From assembly GCF_000151315.2 (NCBI RefSeq), contig NW_011887293.1, forward strand, positions 1,403,585 to 1,467,584: DNA of 64,000 nt, given 5' to 3'. Below the pieces are notes generated by a model. It was given only the letters and a program-made list of their open reading frames with translations. It ran no database searches and was not told the origin of the DNA. Origin of the DNA: Capsaspora owczarzaki ATCC 30864. Its lineage: Eukaryota; Opisthokonta; Filasterea. The position numbers and the translations under genes are program-made. Shown piece after piece: positions 36,101 to 45,191 of this stretch; the first letter of the stretch is position 1, and each line of letters begins with the position of its first letter.

Positions 36101-36954
36101 GGATTGACCATGAGGGTGGGGAATGAGTTCTCGCCGGCGAGAGAGCGCTCGCGCTGCTCGCTCATGTAACGGAAGCGAGCAAACTGGGCTGGCTCCTCGG
36201 TCACCATCAGAAGGTCTTCCACAAGAGTTGCGGCGCCCTCTGCGGCCGCTTCGGCGGCACTCAAGAGCCGATTGATGCGGTCGGGCGTCAGCGCGGCGAG
36301 CGCTGCGGATGTCCCACCGACGGTGACGGGACCGCTGCTGGTTGATACCGACGGCGAAGCGATTGGGCTGGCCGCGGGGAACGCCGTGGCGCTTGCTGAA
36401 GAGTCGGCAGTTGCCGGACTGGTGGCAGTGATGGTCAAATCCATACCAGTGGTGGGCGAGAAGCCGAGGTCATCGGGCAGCCCGACCATACTCGTGTTGG
36501 CAGAAACGGAACGGACGGGGTGGCCGAGAATATTGGCCAACAAGATGTCGTCCGCCTCCGAGGTGGATGCCAGCCTGGAGTTGCCCGTGAGGCCCACAAG
36601 CCCCAATTCGGGAGATTGCAGGGACATGTCCTGCGACGCGGGTGAGGGTGAGAACAGGACCGACCCAGGCGATGGGGTCGAGTGTGAGTCCGACGAGCTG
36701 CTTTGGTTGTGGCCTCGTCGTGGGGGTGCCTGGGCCAACTGCGGCTGCTGTGGCGGCGGAGGAAACTTGGGAATGCCGGAAATGTCCAGCGACGTCGAGA
36801 CCGAGTTATACAAGCCCATGTCGCGGAACAGGGACAGTCCGTCGCTGTGCAAAATCATGGCGGCCATGGTCGAGTCGTCCATCGCGAGCAGGTTGGCCGT
36901 GTGCTCCTGCAGCGAGAGGTTTGGGTCCCATCCAGACAATTCGGAGAGGTCCAT
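33139..36954 (-). CDS. NFKB: NF-kappaB family transcription factor (Rel homology domain plus ankyrin repeats)
   Basis: Two exons (36954-35772, 35627-33139) give 1223 residues. The frame is open through the intron, but GT-AG borders and the restored motif PIYNAKLAITKI show that it is removed. Order: acidic Ser/Pro-rich N-terminus of about 250 residues; Rel homology domain from about 257 with recognition loop RFRYMSEQRERSLAGENS; the IPT/dimerisation half from about 395 (GPVTGGNEVIMLCSKIRKG); a nuclear localisation signal ARKRRRDD near 525; a Gly/Asn-rich stretch; then six or more ankyrin repeats, about 625-900 (NENGDSPLHTAVAQGN, LLINLGASGNARDFGKNTPL); and a Ser/Lys-rich tail. This is the p100/p105 layout: ankyrins would hold the RHD in the cytoplasm until the C-terminus is removed. 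The Gly-rich segment may act as in p105 processing. No death domain was recognised. The redox Cys of the animal loop (RFRYxCEG) is Ser here. Confidence 0.93.
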   Translation of the reverse strand: MDLSELSGWDPNLSLQEHTANLLAMDDSTMAAMILHSDGLSLFRDMGLYNSVSTSLDISGIPKFPPPPQQPQLAQAPPRRGHNQSSSSDSHSTPSPGSVLFSPSPASQDMSLQSPELGLVGLTGNSRLASTSEADDILLANILGHPVRSVSANTSMVGLPDDLGFSPTTGMDLTITATSPATADSSASATAFPAASPIASPSVSTSSGPVTVGGTSAALAALTPDRINRLLSAAEAAAEGAATLVEDLLMVTEEPAQFARFRYMSEQRERSLAGENSFPTLMVNPKYARVVPEMALVTAVLVTKMPDPHTGRQQKHWHHLGGIPAAPLEGPQRIARFDNIAVIMDKANNKDKDKSKAPVRSKDDQRCVRIMFELVFVSGNTQFYGRAISQPIYNGRLQWLFVPFVCAFLQLLFVVFFFVCVCVCFGLTLVQPSFCFPPFAHTAKLAITKISHSSGPVTGGNEVIMLCSKIRKGVTGVRMTDPTQWSVQAPSGSAWELNPQTLKADCNVPGANLFFHHQYAVVLTLPPYHTQTITAPVTVRISILDTDDETESQYVEYTYLPAEAAVRNAELAARKRRRDDSMRDFMDRFDGSDGGNGSGSGRGNNGGHDGSDANNNGRGGGGGSSSSKGGDEPFNFNSLIPMHQHKLHQLALSTVRAVQGFAASGDARYLLALHRQLLAAPNENGDSPLHTAVAQGNLRSTMALLPLLAAEDLQSVNDMGETVLHSAVIEKRAAIARLLLVAGADLGQSNARNFNRNSLHYLARHGDRATAMAVFGVFGSAQAPPANTNTPAQAPAGETKPKPADLRLLARIQAQAIKALLACELETGATPAHLAIRGGHWHVFEACAKLAASAPIPKAAGSLLSMVAEKSSGHSLLHSCVLANNEQAVRLLINLGASGNARDFGKNTPLHLAARQGHIGIAALLVEAGATLSLNAVSQTPLDVLTSEGSGLSRDQLRALVAVLRGELKYADMRGRPTLRMPTHAELHSTAAALTSASPGAVSLADFYAGKKASRSPAPLGASSSLLSSTGASAAGASAPTIAAVHAASATPVERTSMNNDDDYVLLEKDAPYPVEQQPHGKRNKHSHHRFTRSSHGSQDKDELKKDKDDPKKEKEPKELSKFTLKEAFVDGTNFWELTRKFAGKKKMASASTGEMEPLSPERPLSPTNAGSGAASPFNQAKEQVSPGAVPPTGLEKLVNKLMDASEATLSSQPAEAVTPEQKLAEKLEKLGLAPASTTSAPPPHPKVAALNAQSVEDARKTSTHALYSVD

Positions 36955-37481
36955 GGTGATGGTGTTGGTTCTTGAGTTTCCCCAAAGAAAAAAAAATTGC
37001 AGGATGTCTTGTTTCGTGAGAGGCGAGCTTGTGACTTCTTGAGGTTGTTGAGCACCACCACCGTCAACCAGTCAGGGTTGATTCACAAAAACGCTGAACT
37101 TGCGCTTGAGCTTGGATGAGATGGGATGGCGTTTCGAACGGCACGGCTGACTTTGCCTTCCTCCTGAGAATGCAACAAATGAACAAGCACCAAAGTATAA
37201 ACCTAAAATGAAGCAAACCACAATCACAAGACCAGCAGCGCAGAGGGTGAGCAAAACGATAGTATCCAATGCAATGCAAACAGCCAGTCAATCTGTGCCT
37301 TTTTTTTTTTTTTTTTAATCTTGTTCCAATCAAACAAAAGTTCGAACTCTTCATTGTGCGGTTTTTTTTCCCCAATGTTTGCTGCTTGCTTTGATGATGG
37401 TTGGTTTTCTGTTGTGTTTGTTTTGGCTGTCGTTTGCATTGCACAAAGAATCGAAGAAGAACGTTTTTGGGGAAATTCCCC

Positions 37482-37531
<50 letters not shown>

Positions 37532-38507
37532 GACGCCACATTGCCGCTTCTTTTTTTTTTTTTTTTTTTTTTTGCCTTCTCTCACTTCTTGCCCCCGTTT
37601 CCCGTTTCCCGTTTCCCGCGCGCCCCCCGCTCCGCATGATTACAGCAGTCGCCTTGACTGTATGCAACACCCGAGCTCGCGTCGTCGCGTCTCCCGCCTT
37701 CTCGTCTGCCACCGCAGCTCGGTTTTCAGCATTTTTCCCCGCCTTTTTCATTTTCCCCATCTTCTTCGCTCTTCTGTTTTGGACCTTGTGCGACCGATGC
37801 CGCCATGTCCAACCCCCTCCCCCATTCACACAATCACACACACACACAAGTACATCAAGCGAGACGAAGAGCGGCGTTGCGCTTTTGGAGTGGAGATCGC
37901 AGGACTGATGACGCGTCGTTCTCTCTCTCGCTATCATGTGGCGCTCTCACTTGCTATTCCCCAGTCCTCCCCCTCATCCTCCCCTTTCCCCAACATCTCG
38001 CCTTCCCACCAAAAAGGTACCATCCATGCAATCAAGCAAGCAAAAAAAAACACACAAATCCAACGTACTTTTGCTGTTCTTTCAGACTAAAATCAAAACG
38101 AGACTGAGAAAAGAGGCAGAAAAACAAGGAAAAAGTGGAGTGGAACATGTACACCCAAAAACATGTACGCCCTCAAGAACTCAGAACCCCGAATCATTAT
38201 TGACGCATGCGTCAATGGGCTACGAAGGTACCGTGCACTGGAGAGTATCGTGAAATGAGAGAAGCGCTCAGCCCAAGTCCGACCTGAATGAACGCTGGCA
38301 AACCAATGTTTTTGCTCAAGCCGCCAACCAGTCAATCACTTTTCTCGCAAACAGAGTGCATCAATGTAATACTAATAGTTGTATTGCGTTTGACAGGCAA
38401 CCAGACGAGCGAAAAAGCAAAATAACCGACATCGTCGTCCAACAAACAAACAAACTCGAAACCACACCGCAACCTCGCAGCAACTCTCTTCCAAAACTGA
38501 GTCAACC
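36955..38507. other. Intergenic, homopolymer-rich
   Basis: Upstream of the NF-kappaB start and downstream of the A/S-stalk gene. It holds a 44-T run at 37484-37527, another T run at about 37551-37573 and a (CA)n stretch near 37836-37848. An open frame at 37072-37269 (-) with a hydrophobic segment starts with TTG and is not supported. No RNA gene recognised. Confidence 0.5.
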
Positions 38508-39627
38508 TTACACCTCGTCCGCTTCGGCTTCAGCACGCTTGGACGCCGAGGTAGGGGTCTGGCTGTACGCGGGCGGAGCCGCAGATGCGTGCTGCTCCAT
38601 TGCGCGCATGCGCTGCTCGAGTTCGCGCAACTTGGCATCTTTGGCTGCAAGCTCGGCACGCAGCTTGGCAATGTCTGTTTCTTGCAATTCTCGCTCCACT
38701 TGAGCGACATGCAGACACGCGTCCTTGTGCGCGACGGTGCGTTCATGCTGACCCTGGACAAACTTGAACGCAGACTGCTCTTGCACAAGCTGCTGCTCAA
38801 GTGCAACAATCCGCTTCTGAAGGCCATCCTCGGTAGAGCTGGGTTTAGCCACGGCAGAGGTATGACTCGCCAGAGGATTGGAGGCGGTTGAAGCCGTGGG
38901 GTGCACAGAACCCGTCTGAAACTCGAACGGCTCGCTGGACAAGAGCAAGCTGCTGCGAGGGCTGCCAACAATGTTGTTCAGCACGCTGCTGCGCGGATCC
39001 GAGCCCGAGGGTGTCCGAGAACGAACGTTGCTCACGTCCGAGAAGCTGCTGCTCACAAAGCTGGCACGTTCGTAATCCTCGCTGCCGATTGAAATATTGT
39101 CGTGGTCACCGTGATGATACTTGTACACGCGGCGAGTCGGGAGCTGGATGCTATCACTGGCAGTGTCTTCTTTACGGCGGCTTTTGCGTCGCTCGAGCTG
39201 GCGGCCTCGGTGGCGTCCGGCGAGCACGGCAAACAGGACAACGAACAAAAAGAACACTCCGGTGACGGTAAACCCAACCAAAGGCACGATGGATGAGCTC
39301 GACTCTGAGGCGCCGATAGGCCACGACTGTCTGGTTTGCGACGAGGTGAGCGGGTTGACGAACGTCGTCTGGACAGAGGATGTAACGGGTTTCGGATTGA
39401 AAAATGTAGCTGATAAATCGATCGTGCCCGATTCGGAGGGAGCAGGTGTCGCACCGTACGACTGCAACTCGGTCGTCGACAGTGGCAAGGTGCCGTCGGT
39501 TGTCGCATCCGGTGAATCATCTATGACCAGTGAAGGTGACGCCGAGGGTGTCGGCTCTGAGCCAGGTCCAGCGGTCGACGGCTGCGGTTCGTAGGGGGTT
39601 GTTGGTGAAGGTGAGACATTTGCATGG

Positions 39628-39659
<32 letters not shown>

Positions 39660-40091
39660 CGTCGTGTTTGTGCTTGTTGCCAACGGCGCCGATGGAGAGG
39701 CTTGGGACAACGGCTCAGACGAACCCACCTCGGCAGAACCAGCAGACAACGAGGACGACGTTTGAGGCAGAGGAGCGGCGGTGGTGGTGGGCAGTGAGAC
39801 GCTGGTCGGTTGGAAGGTGGCAGGACTCGAGTTGCTGGGGCCATGGGAATTATTATTCGCAGCGGACACGGATGACGCAGAGGCCCGCGAAGCACTCGAC
39901 GTATTGGACGCATCCAGCAGTCGCGATGCATCAGACGCTTTCGAGGCAAACGAGGCATTCGACGCACGGGTGGCCTGCGAAGCGGCGCTGGCTTTGGATG
40001 CGGCCGATGCAGAGGAGGCGGTAACTTGGCTCGCGGTGGCGAGACTCGCAGAACTCGCCGCCGCAGCATCGCCGCCCAGGATGTTGCCCAT
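38508..40091 (-). CDS. Single-pass, mucin-like Ser/Ala/Thr-stalk membrane protein with coiled-coil tail
   Basis: Single-exon CDS of 527 residues; family not recognised. Residues 1-75 are an irregular SAS/AS repeat (ASKASAASQATRASNASFAS). Then comes a Thr/Ser/Pro-rich region with a T12 run, a likely O-glycosylated stalk. A membrane helix lies near 272-295 (IVPLVGFTVTGVFFLFVVLFAVLA) with basic RHRGRQLERRKSRRK. The cytoplasmic part ends in a coiled coil of about 70 residues (LQKRIVALEQQLVQEQ ... LRAELAAKDAKLRELEQRM) and a PPAY motif, a possible WW-domain ligand. No signal peptide is encoded at this ATG. An in-frame stop lies about 45 nt upstream, so either a missing upstream exon supplies a signal or the helix acts as the anchor. 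The SAS stalk resembles that of the next gene (40877-44196). Confidence 0.65.
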
Positions 40092-40876
40092 TGTTGCAAA
40101 GAAGAAAAGCAGAAGTACGGTGCAGTGTATATGTCAAGTGCAGTGGTGGATTCCGCAAAATGCGCAGCGTGTTGCTTGGAAAAGCGATGAAATCAAAAAA
40201 AGCAAAATGCAAATAAAAAGTGTGAACTTTGCTAAAATGAGGAAAATCGTTACCTTAAAAAACACACAAAAAAATCAAAGGAAAACAACAAACTCAAAAG
40301 TATGCAATGCGAATGAAATGAGTCATCGGGGTGTATGGTGGCATATGGACTGGAAATTCAGCCCATAAGACCAAGTAGAATGAGGGCAACAGAGGGCTAG
40401 CTGGGCGGGTGCACCGTCTGTGTGCTGTATGAGACGGGGGAGCGGGTGGTTGTCAAGCAATGCGAACCGAACGACGCTCCAGAGAAAAGCGCGTTTGTCG
40501 TGAAGCGAACCCGACACGCGCACAAAGTTGGCATAGCCTGTTCATGCAACGTCAATGGTCCAGTGAGCAGCAACACTTATCGCTGCCAGCTCATCTTCAC
40601 TAAGCATGTAACTTGCTCGAGAACCGAGTGTAGAACGCCATGCCCATCGTTCAGCTCGGCATTCATCGCTTCAGTCGCTCAAGCCTCAACCACATAAAGA
40701 TCCTTCCTCAATTGAGCGTTGTCTTCACATCTATGCTAGACCTGCTCTAAAGAAGAAAAACAGAAACAACTGCATTGATGTCACAAGAACAGAAAATCGC
40801 ACGACACACTGCGCAAGGACACGTCACATGCAGCGAGAACAAAGGAAGCATGCACATTGTTGTGTTTGTTGTTTGT
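40092..40876. other. Intergenic between two stalked membrane-protein genes
   Basis: Separates the start of the A/S-stalk gene from the stop of the amidase-like receptor; both are on the minus strand. No coding exon, RNA gene or repeat was recognised. If the A/S-stalk gene has a missing 5' signal-peptide exon it should lie here or further right. Confidence 0.4.
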
Positions 40877-43800
40877 TTACTGACTCGCCTGGTTGTGAAC
40901 CACGAGCGTGTACTGTACAGCATCCGATCTTGGAGCCTGAAGTTCGTCGTAGTTGCTCTGGGCGTTGGTGGTGTTGGCATACTCGTTGGTTGAAGGCTCG
41001 ACCTGGCCAGCCGCATGCACCGAGTCGTACAAACTCGAGTCGACTTGGGCAGTCGGGCGCACCGAGTCGTACATACCAGAGTCGGCTGCCTCCATTTGTT
41101 TCGCGACAGCAGCACTTGGAGCGGAGAGTGAGTCGTACAAGGCCTCCGTTGCATGATCATGCGCAAAAAGAGGGTTGGCAAACTCGTTCGGGGCACCATC
41201 AGCCGTGGGATTGAAACTCATGCGCAGCTCAGCGTCGCGAATTGATGCGACGTTGTTCGTCTTTGCCTGACGGCGGCGGCGGCGAGTCACCAACACGACA
41301 AGCAAGAGAATCAGCAATAACGCGGCCACGCAGCCAACAACACCTCCAATGATGGCAGCCACATTGACGGCAGAGTCTGACGCGCGAGCAGCGGCAGACG
41401 CTTGAGAGGCGGCCGAGGCGACTGACGCGACTGACGTCTCATGTGCGGACGATGACGATGCCGCAGCTTGTTGACTCGCTTCTGACGCGCTAGCAGCAGA
41501 CAACAAAGTTGCAGAGGTGGCAGCAGCGTCAGACGCTTCAGAGGCAGCAGATGCGTCGGACGCTTGAGAGGCAGCAGACGCGACCGATGTCTCATAGGCT
41601 GACGAAGATGCCGCAGCTTGTTGGCTTGCTTCTGTAGCAAGGGTTGCAAGTGTAGCAAGGGTAGCGAGGGATGCCGAAGCGCTCGCGGCACTAGCCGAGG
41701 TCGCCAGACTTGCCATTGACGTTGCAATCGCCGAAGCGGACGCCCGGCTCAGCGACGACGCGAGAGGCGCGGGAGTAAACACCAGCTGGCTCAAAAGCGC
41801 TTCCATCAGGTTGTCACGCTCTGTCTTGGAAACAATTGTCTCGAACGGGAAGCCCAGCAGGCATGATGCGATAGAGACATCGCGGAAAAGCACGCCCGCA
41901 ATCAAGCTGCCGCTGGTTGCACCGTAGTTCAAGATAGGCGCGCTACCACCAGTCGTGGACAGGGCGTCGGGGCTCGGGACGCCATAAGGCTTGCCCATGC
42001 CAATTCCACTCGGGCTGTTGAAAGTGACCGTACTGGAGGCCACGGAAAACGACGAAGCGGGGCGGACCACGTAAATTCCGCTGTTGGTGTTGCTCAGTCC
42101 GGCTTTCAGCGTACCAGAAAGGAAGCTTGGCGATGCTGTCGCCAGACTGGAGGCCACCTCAGAGCCGCTCACCAGCAACGAGCGCAGCTGAATTCCTCCG
42201 CTATTCATCCAAGTCGTAATAGTGGTCTGCTGGGCCGACGAAATGGCCCCAGCCACGCCCGAGACCTGCGAGTCTGTGCCAGCAAGCCAAATCACAGTGT
42301 TGTAGCCGTTGAGGTTGGTTGCCCAGCTCGCATCCGAAAAGATTTCGTTGGCCGCCCCGTCGAACGCGTAACCTGCTGCCGCTGCTGCCACCGACAGCGC
42401 GTGCTGGATGATATAGTCGCGTGTGTACCGACCCTCGACGTTCGTGGACGTGAACGTAAAATCGCCTCGGACGCCATCGACAAGGACCATGGTTGCACGC
42501 GTTCCAAAAGCAATTCGGCGGACTGCCGTCGTGAGCTTGCTCATCGCTTCGCCACCGGCATTGACACCAGCCACCTTGAAAAAGGCAAGTTGCCATGGCG
42601 CAAGACTCGTGTGCATGTAGCAATACGTGGAACCAGTCAGGGCCGCAGAAACAATCACACCGTCATCCCAGCCACGACCATCGCTTGACGTGTAGAGTTT
42701 CCAAGCTGTCGGAACAGCAGTAGACTCTAGCGAGTCGGTGGGCTGGCGCCAGCAAATGTTGACGCTGGTTTGGGTGTTGATGGTGTGCAAGTGCGTGACA
42801 GGAAGCGGAAAGGCGACTGCAGAAGTCGAGAGAAAGCTTCGCAGCAGCGCCTTGTAGAACGTGCGACCAAGCTGATATTCCAATGCCAAAAAGAATAAGT
42901 GAATAAGGTGGACATCAACGTGGTTGCAAAACGACAATTTTGTTTTTTTAGTTTCCTGCTCACAGATTCGCGAAAGTAGTCACTTGCAAACTTGGCCACG
43001 TCTGCTGGGACGTCCATGAACATCGGCAGGGTGGAGAACGATGGCACGAGGGTGTTCAACTGAAGTTCCGCGTAGTTGTGCGTGCCAGTGACATACACGG
43101 GCTGGCCAGAAGTTCGACTCATCTCAGCTTGAAACTTGTCGCGCAGCAAGTCACCGCGATTTTGCACATTCGTGGACAGGGTCACAGATGTCGCTCCTCC
43201 GTAGGTGGCTGATCTTCCATTCGAGTAGCTCACAGAGGTAGTACCTCCCACACCAGGTGTGCCGCAGCAGTTTGTCTTCATCTGGATGTGCGCCCAAGAG
43301 GCAAACGAATTGGACGGCGACACGACTGTTTCCTCATTGTAAAGTAGCGACGAGTAGGCCGCGTGTCCCGTCTCTTGATCAGTTGATCCGAGTGAGTAGT
43401 TCAAGTATGTCAAGAAATTCGTTCCAGTGAAATGCCATCTTGGATGGGACGTGGCAGAGCCACAACCGACGCGAATTCCATCAGCAACAATGTAGCCCGT
43501 GTCTCCTGGAGCAGCTTCGGCGGCCGTGACTTGATTTGAGATTTCCACGCGGAAATTGGTGGTGGTAAAGTAGAATCGCCCAACGTATTGCCAAATGTCA
43601 CCGCGCGTTTGCTGGCGCAGGAAAACGGTCGAGGTGCCGCCAGAATGAAAAATTCGCACCAGTGTCTTTGAGGCTCGATTGGCATGCTCTGTGTATCGCA
43701 TGTATACGGGGTAGTACCCATCCGCAGCGAGGGTGGTCGTGTACGCAGCATAGGAGGTTTCCGTGGAAGTGCCCTTGATGTAGCGAACACCTCCAAGGTA

Positions 43801-44196
43801 TCCGCCGCCGTAAGGCAGCCAGTCTGGGGCCGAAAAGCCTGGCAGAGAGTCGTCGAGGAACTTTTCATCTGGAGTGTCAAACCACCGCTCGCGAGTCATG
43901 TAGACGTTCAAGCCGGCGTTGGCCAGATTGTCTTGCACATACTGAATGAGAATTTCTTGCATGAATGTGTCCTCCAAAATGGAATACGAGCCGCCAGCAG
44001 TCCAGCTTGAGCCAGTCCAGCCGTACATTGGCGACAGCACCACATTGTAGCCGTAAAGGTTGGGGCGGGTCGTGTTTGCGGCATCCACATACTGTGTGGG
44101 CACATTGTGAATGTCTGCGCGCACAAAGGCGGCGGTCAACCAGCTCAGCGCGAAGGCGACCGTGACGAGCCGACTCGAACAGTGGCCGGGATGCAT
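40877..44196 (-). CDS. Single-pass receptor with bacterial amidase/golvesin/FN3/GATase-like ectodomain and tyrosine-motif tail
   Basis: Exons 44196-42964 and 42871-40877 give 1075 residues. Order: signal peptide (about 1-27); an amidase-like part with VVLSPMYGW, LEDTFMQEI and NAGLNVYMTRERW; a golvesin-type beta domain (about 150-235: YPVYMRYTEHA, HSGGTSTVFLRQQ, WQYVGRFYF); an amidase-like second part ending YFRES / LGRTFYKALLRSF; an FN3-like part (PLPV, DSLESTAVPTAWKLY, NAGGEAMSKL); a GATase-like domain (MVLVDGV, YNTVIWLAGTDSQ, LLVSGSEVASSLA); a Ser/Ala stalk; a membrane helix (GGVVGCVAALLLILLLVVLV); and a tail with YDSL, YDSV, YDSV, YANT, YDEL and YTLV. This ectodomain order is that of Bacteroidetes proteins annotated xanthan lyase or N-acetylmuramoyl-alanine amidase. 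The zinc His of S-H-G reads M-Y-G and the C-terminal catalytic Glu region is not conserved, so catalysis is doubtful. A ligand-binding receptor signalling through tyrosine phosphorylation is inferred. Confidence 0.85.
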
Positions 44197-45191
44197 GGAG
44201 CTCGCAGGATGTTCTGTGTTGTGGAGGTGATGTGGTTTAATTTTGGTTCAAACAGTGGAGTGGCACGCAGGGACATGTGAACGTGAAATGGTCAGCAAAC
44301 GACACAAGAGCAGATGTCACTGGACATACAAAACCCGCTCAATCAAGCATGGCCGTCATTAATTCGACACAGATGTGCGGTTTTTGTGGTCTGTTTTATT
44401 GCTTGTGCTTTGCCATTTTCCACCACGGGGAAGTGGGCGGTTGGAGAGAACTCAACGCGAAAGTTGGCGTGGACTGAACCGCTGCTGCCTCGTCTCACTT
44501 CTCTCCCTCTCTGGCTCTCACCCTAGCTCTCTCCTTCGTTCTCCCAAAAATGAACCAAATCAATCCAGATCAAAATATCAAGGTGCGTTCCAAACCCTCC
44601 AGCTCGTGAGTGACAGATGGTTTGCGGTTTATGTGCAACCAGTTTTCCCCGTGTTTCCTATTGCGCTCAACCTCGACCGATGCGCTATTGCTCCTGATCA
44701 GGAGCTGCAATATTCACACAGCTCGCTGCTTTTTGGTTTTGGGGTGCTCCGTTTTGTGGTAGATCAAGGCAGCGGCAACCACGTCTCCTTTTGTTTTGTT
44801 TTCGCTTCAGCCACCTCCAACAAATCCGAACAAATGTAACATCTGTCGTGCTTTCGGGGTCACTTTTTGTGATTTCCAGCACAACATAATTCGGCATGTG
44901 GGTAGAACGAGTGACTGTTCCAGAAGATCGGTCGAGAGTGCATTTGCGAATGGGCGAGAGAGGGTTGACTGGGGCTCGCCGGCGCAATCAGGGGAATCGA
45001 GGTCGGGCCATGCATAGCTCCACAAGAACGATAACTCACATTGAGAATGACCGAAAATGAGAACTGGCATTGTGACTTGACAAAACATGAAATATAAAAT
45101 TGCATTCCAAAACAAATCGCAATTTTTTTTTTTTTTTTTTTTTTTGTGATTAACATGGCGCCAAAATCTCGTCATAGACACGGAACTAAAA
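44197..45191. other. Intergenic, no gene recognised
   Basis: About 1 kb between the amidase-like receptor start and the MSH5 stop. It holds a T run at 45124-45145. The short open frames here lack coding character or ATG starts. The receptor promoter is presumably within it. Confidence 0.45.

Noticed and set aside
37072-37269. Minus-strand 65-codon frame with a hydrophobic N-terminus (small membrane protein?)
   Set aside because: Starts with TTG, not ATG; no upstream exon or acceptor was convincing, and it lies in the upstream region of NF-kappaB.
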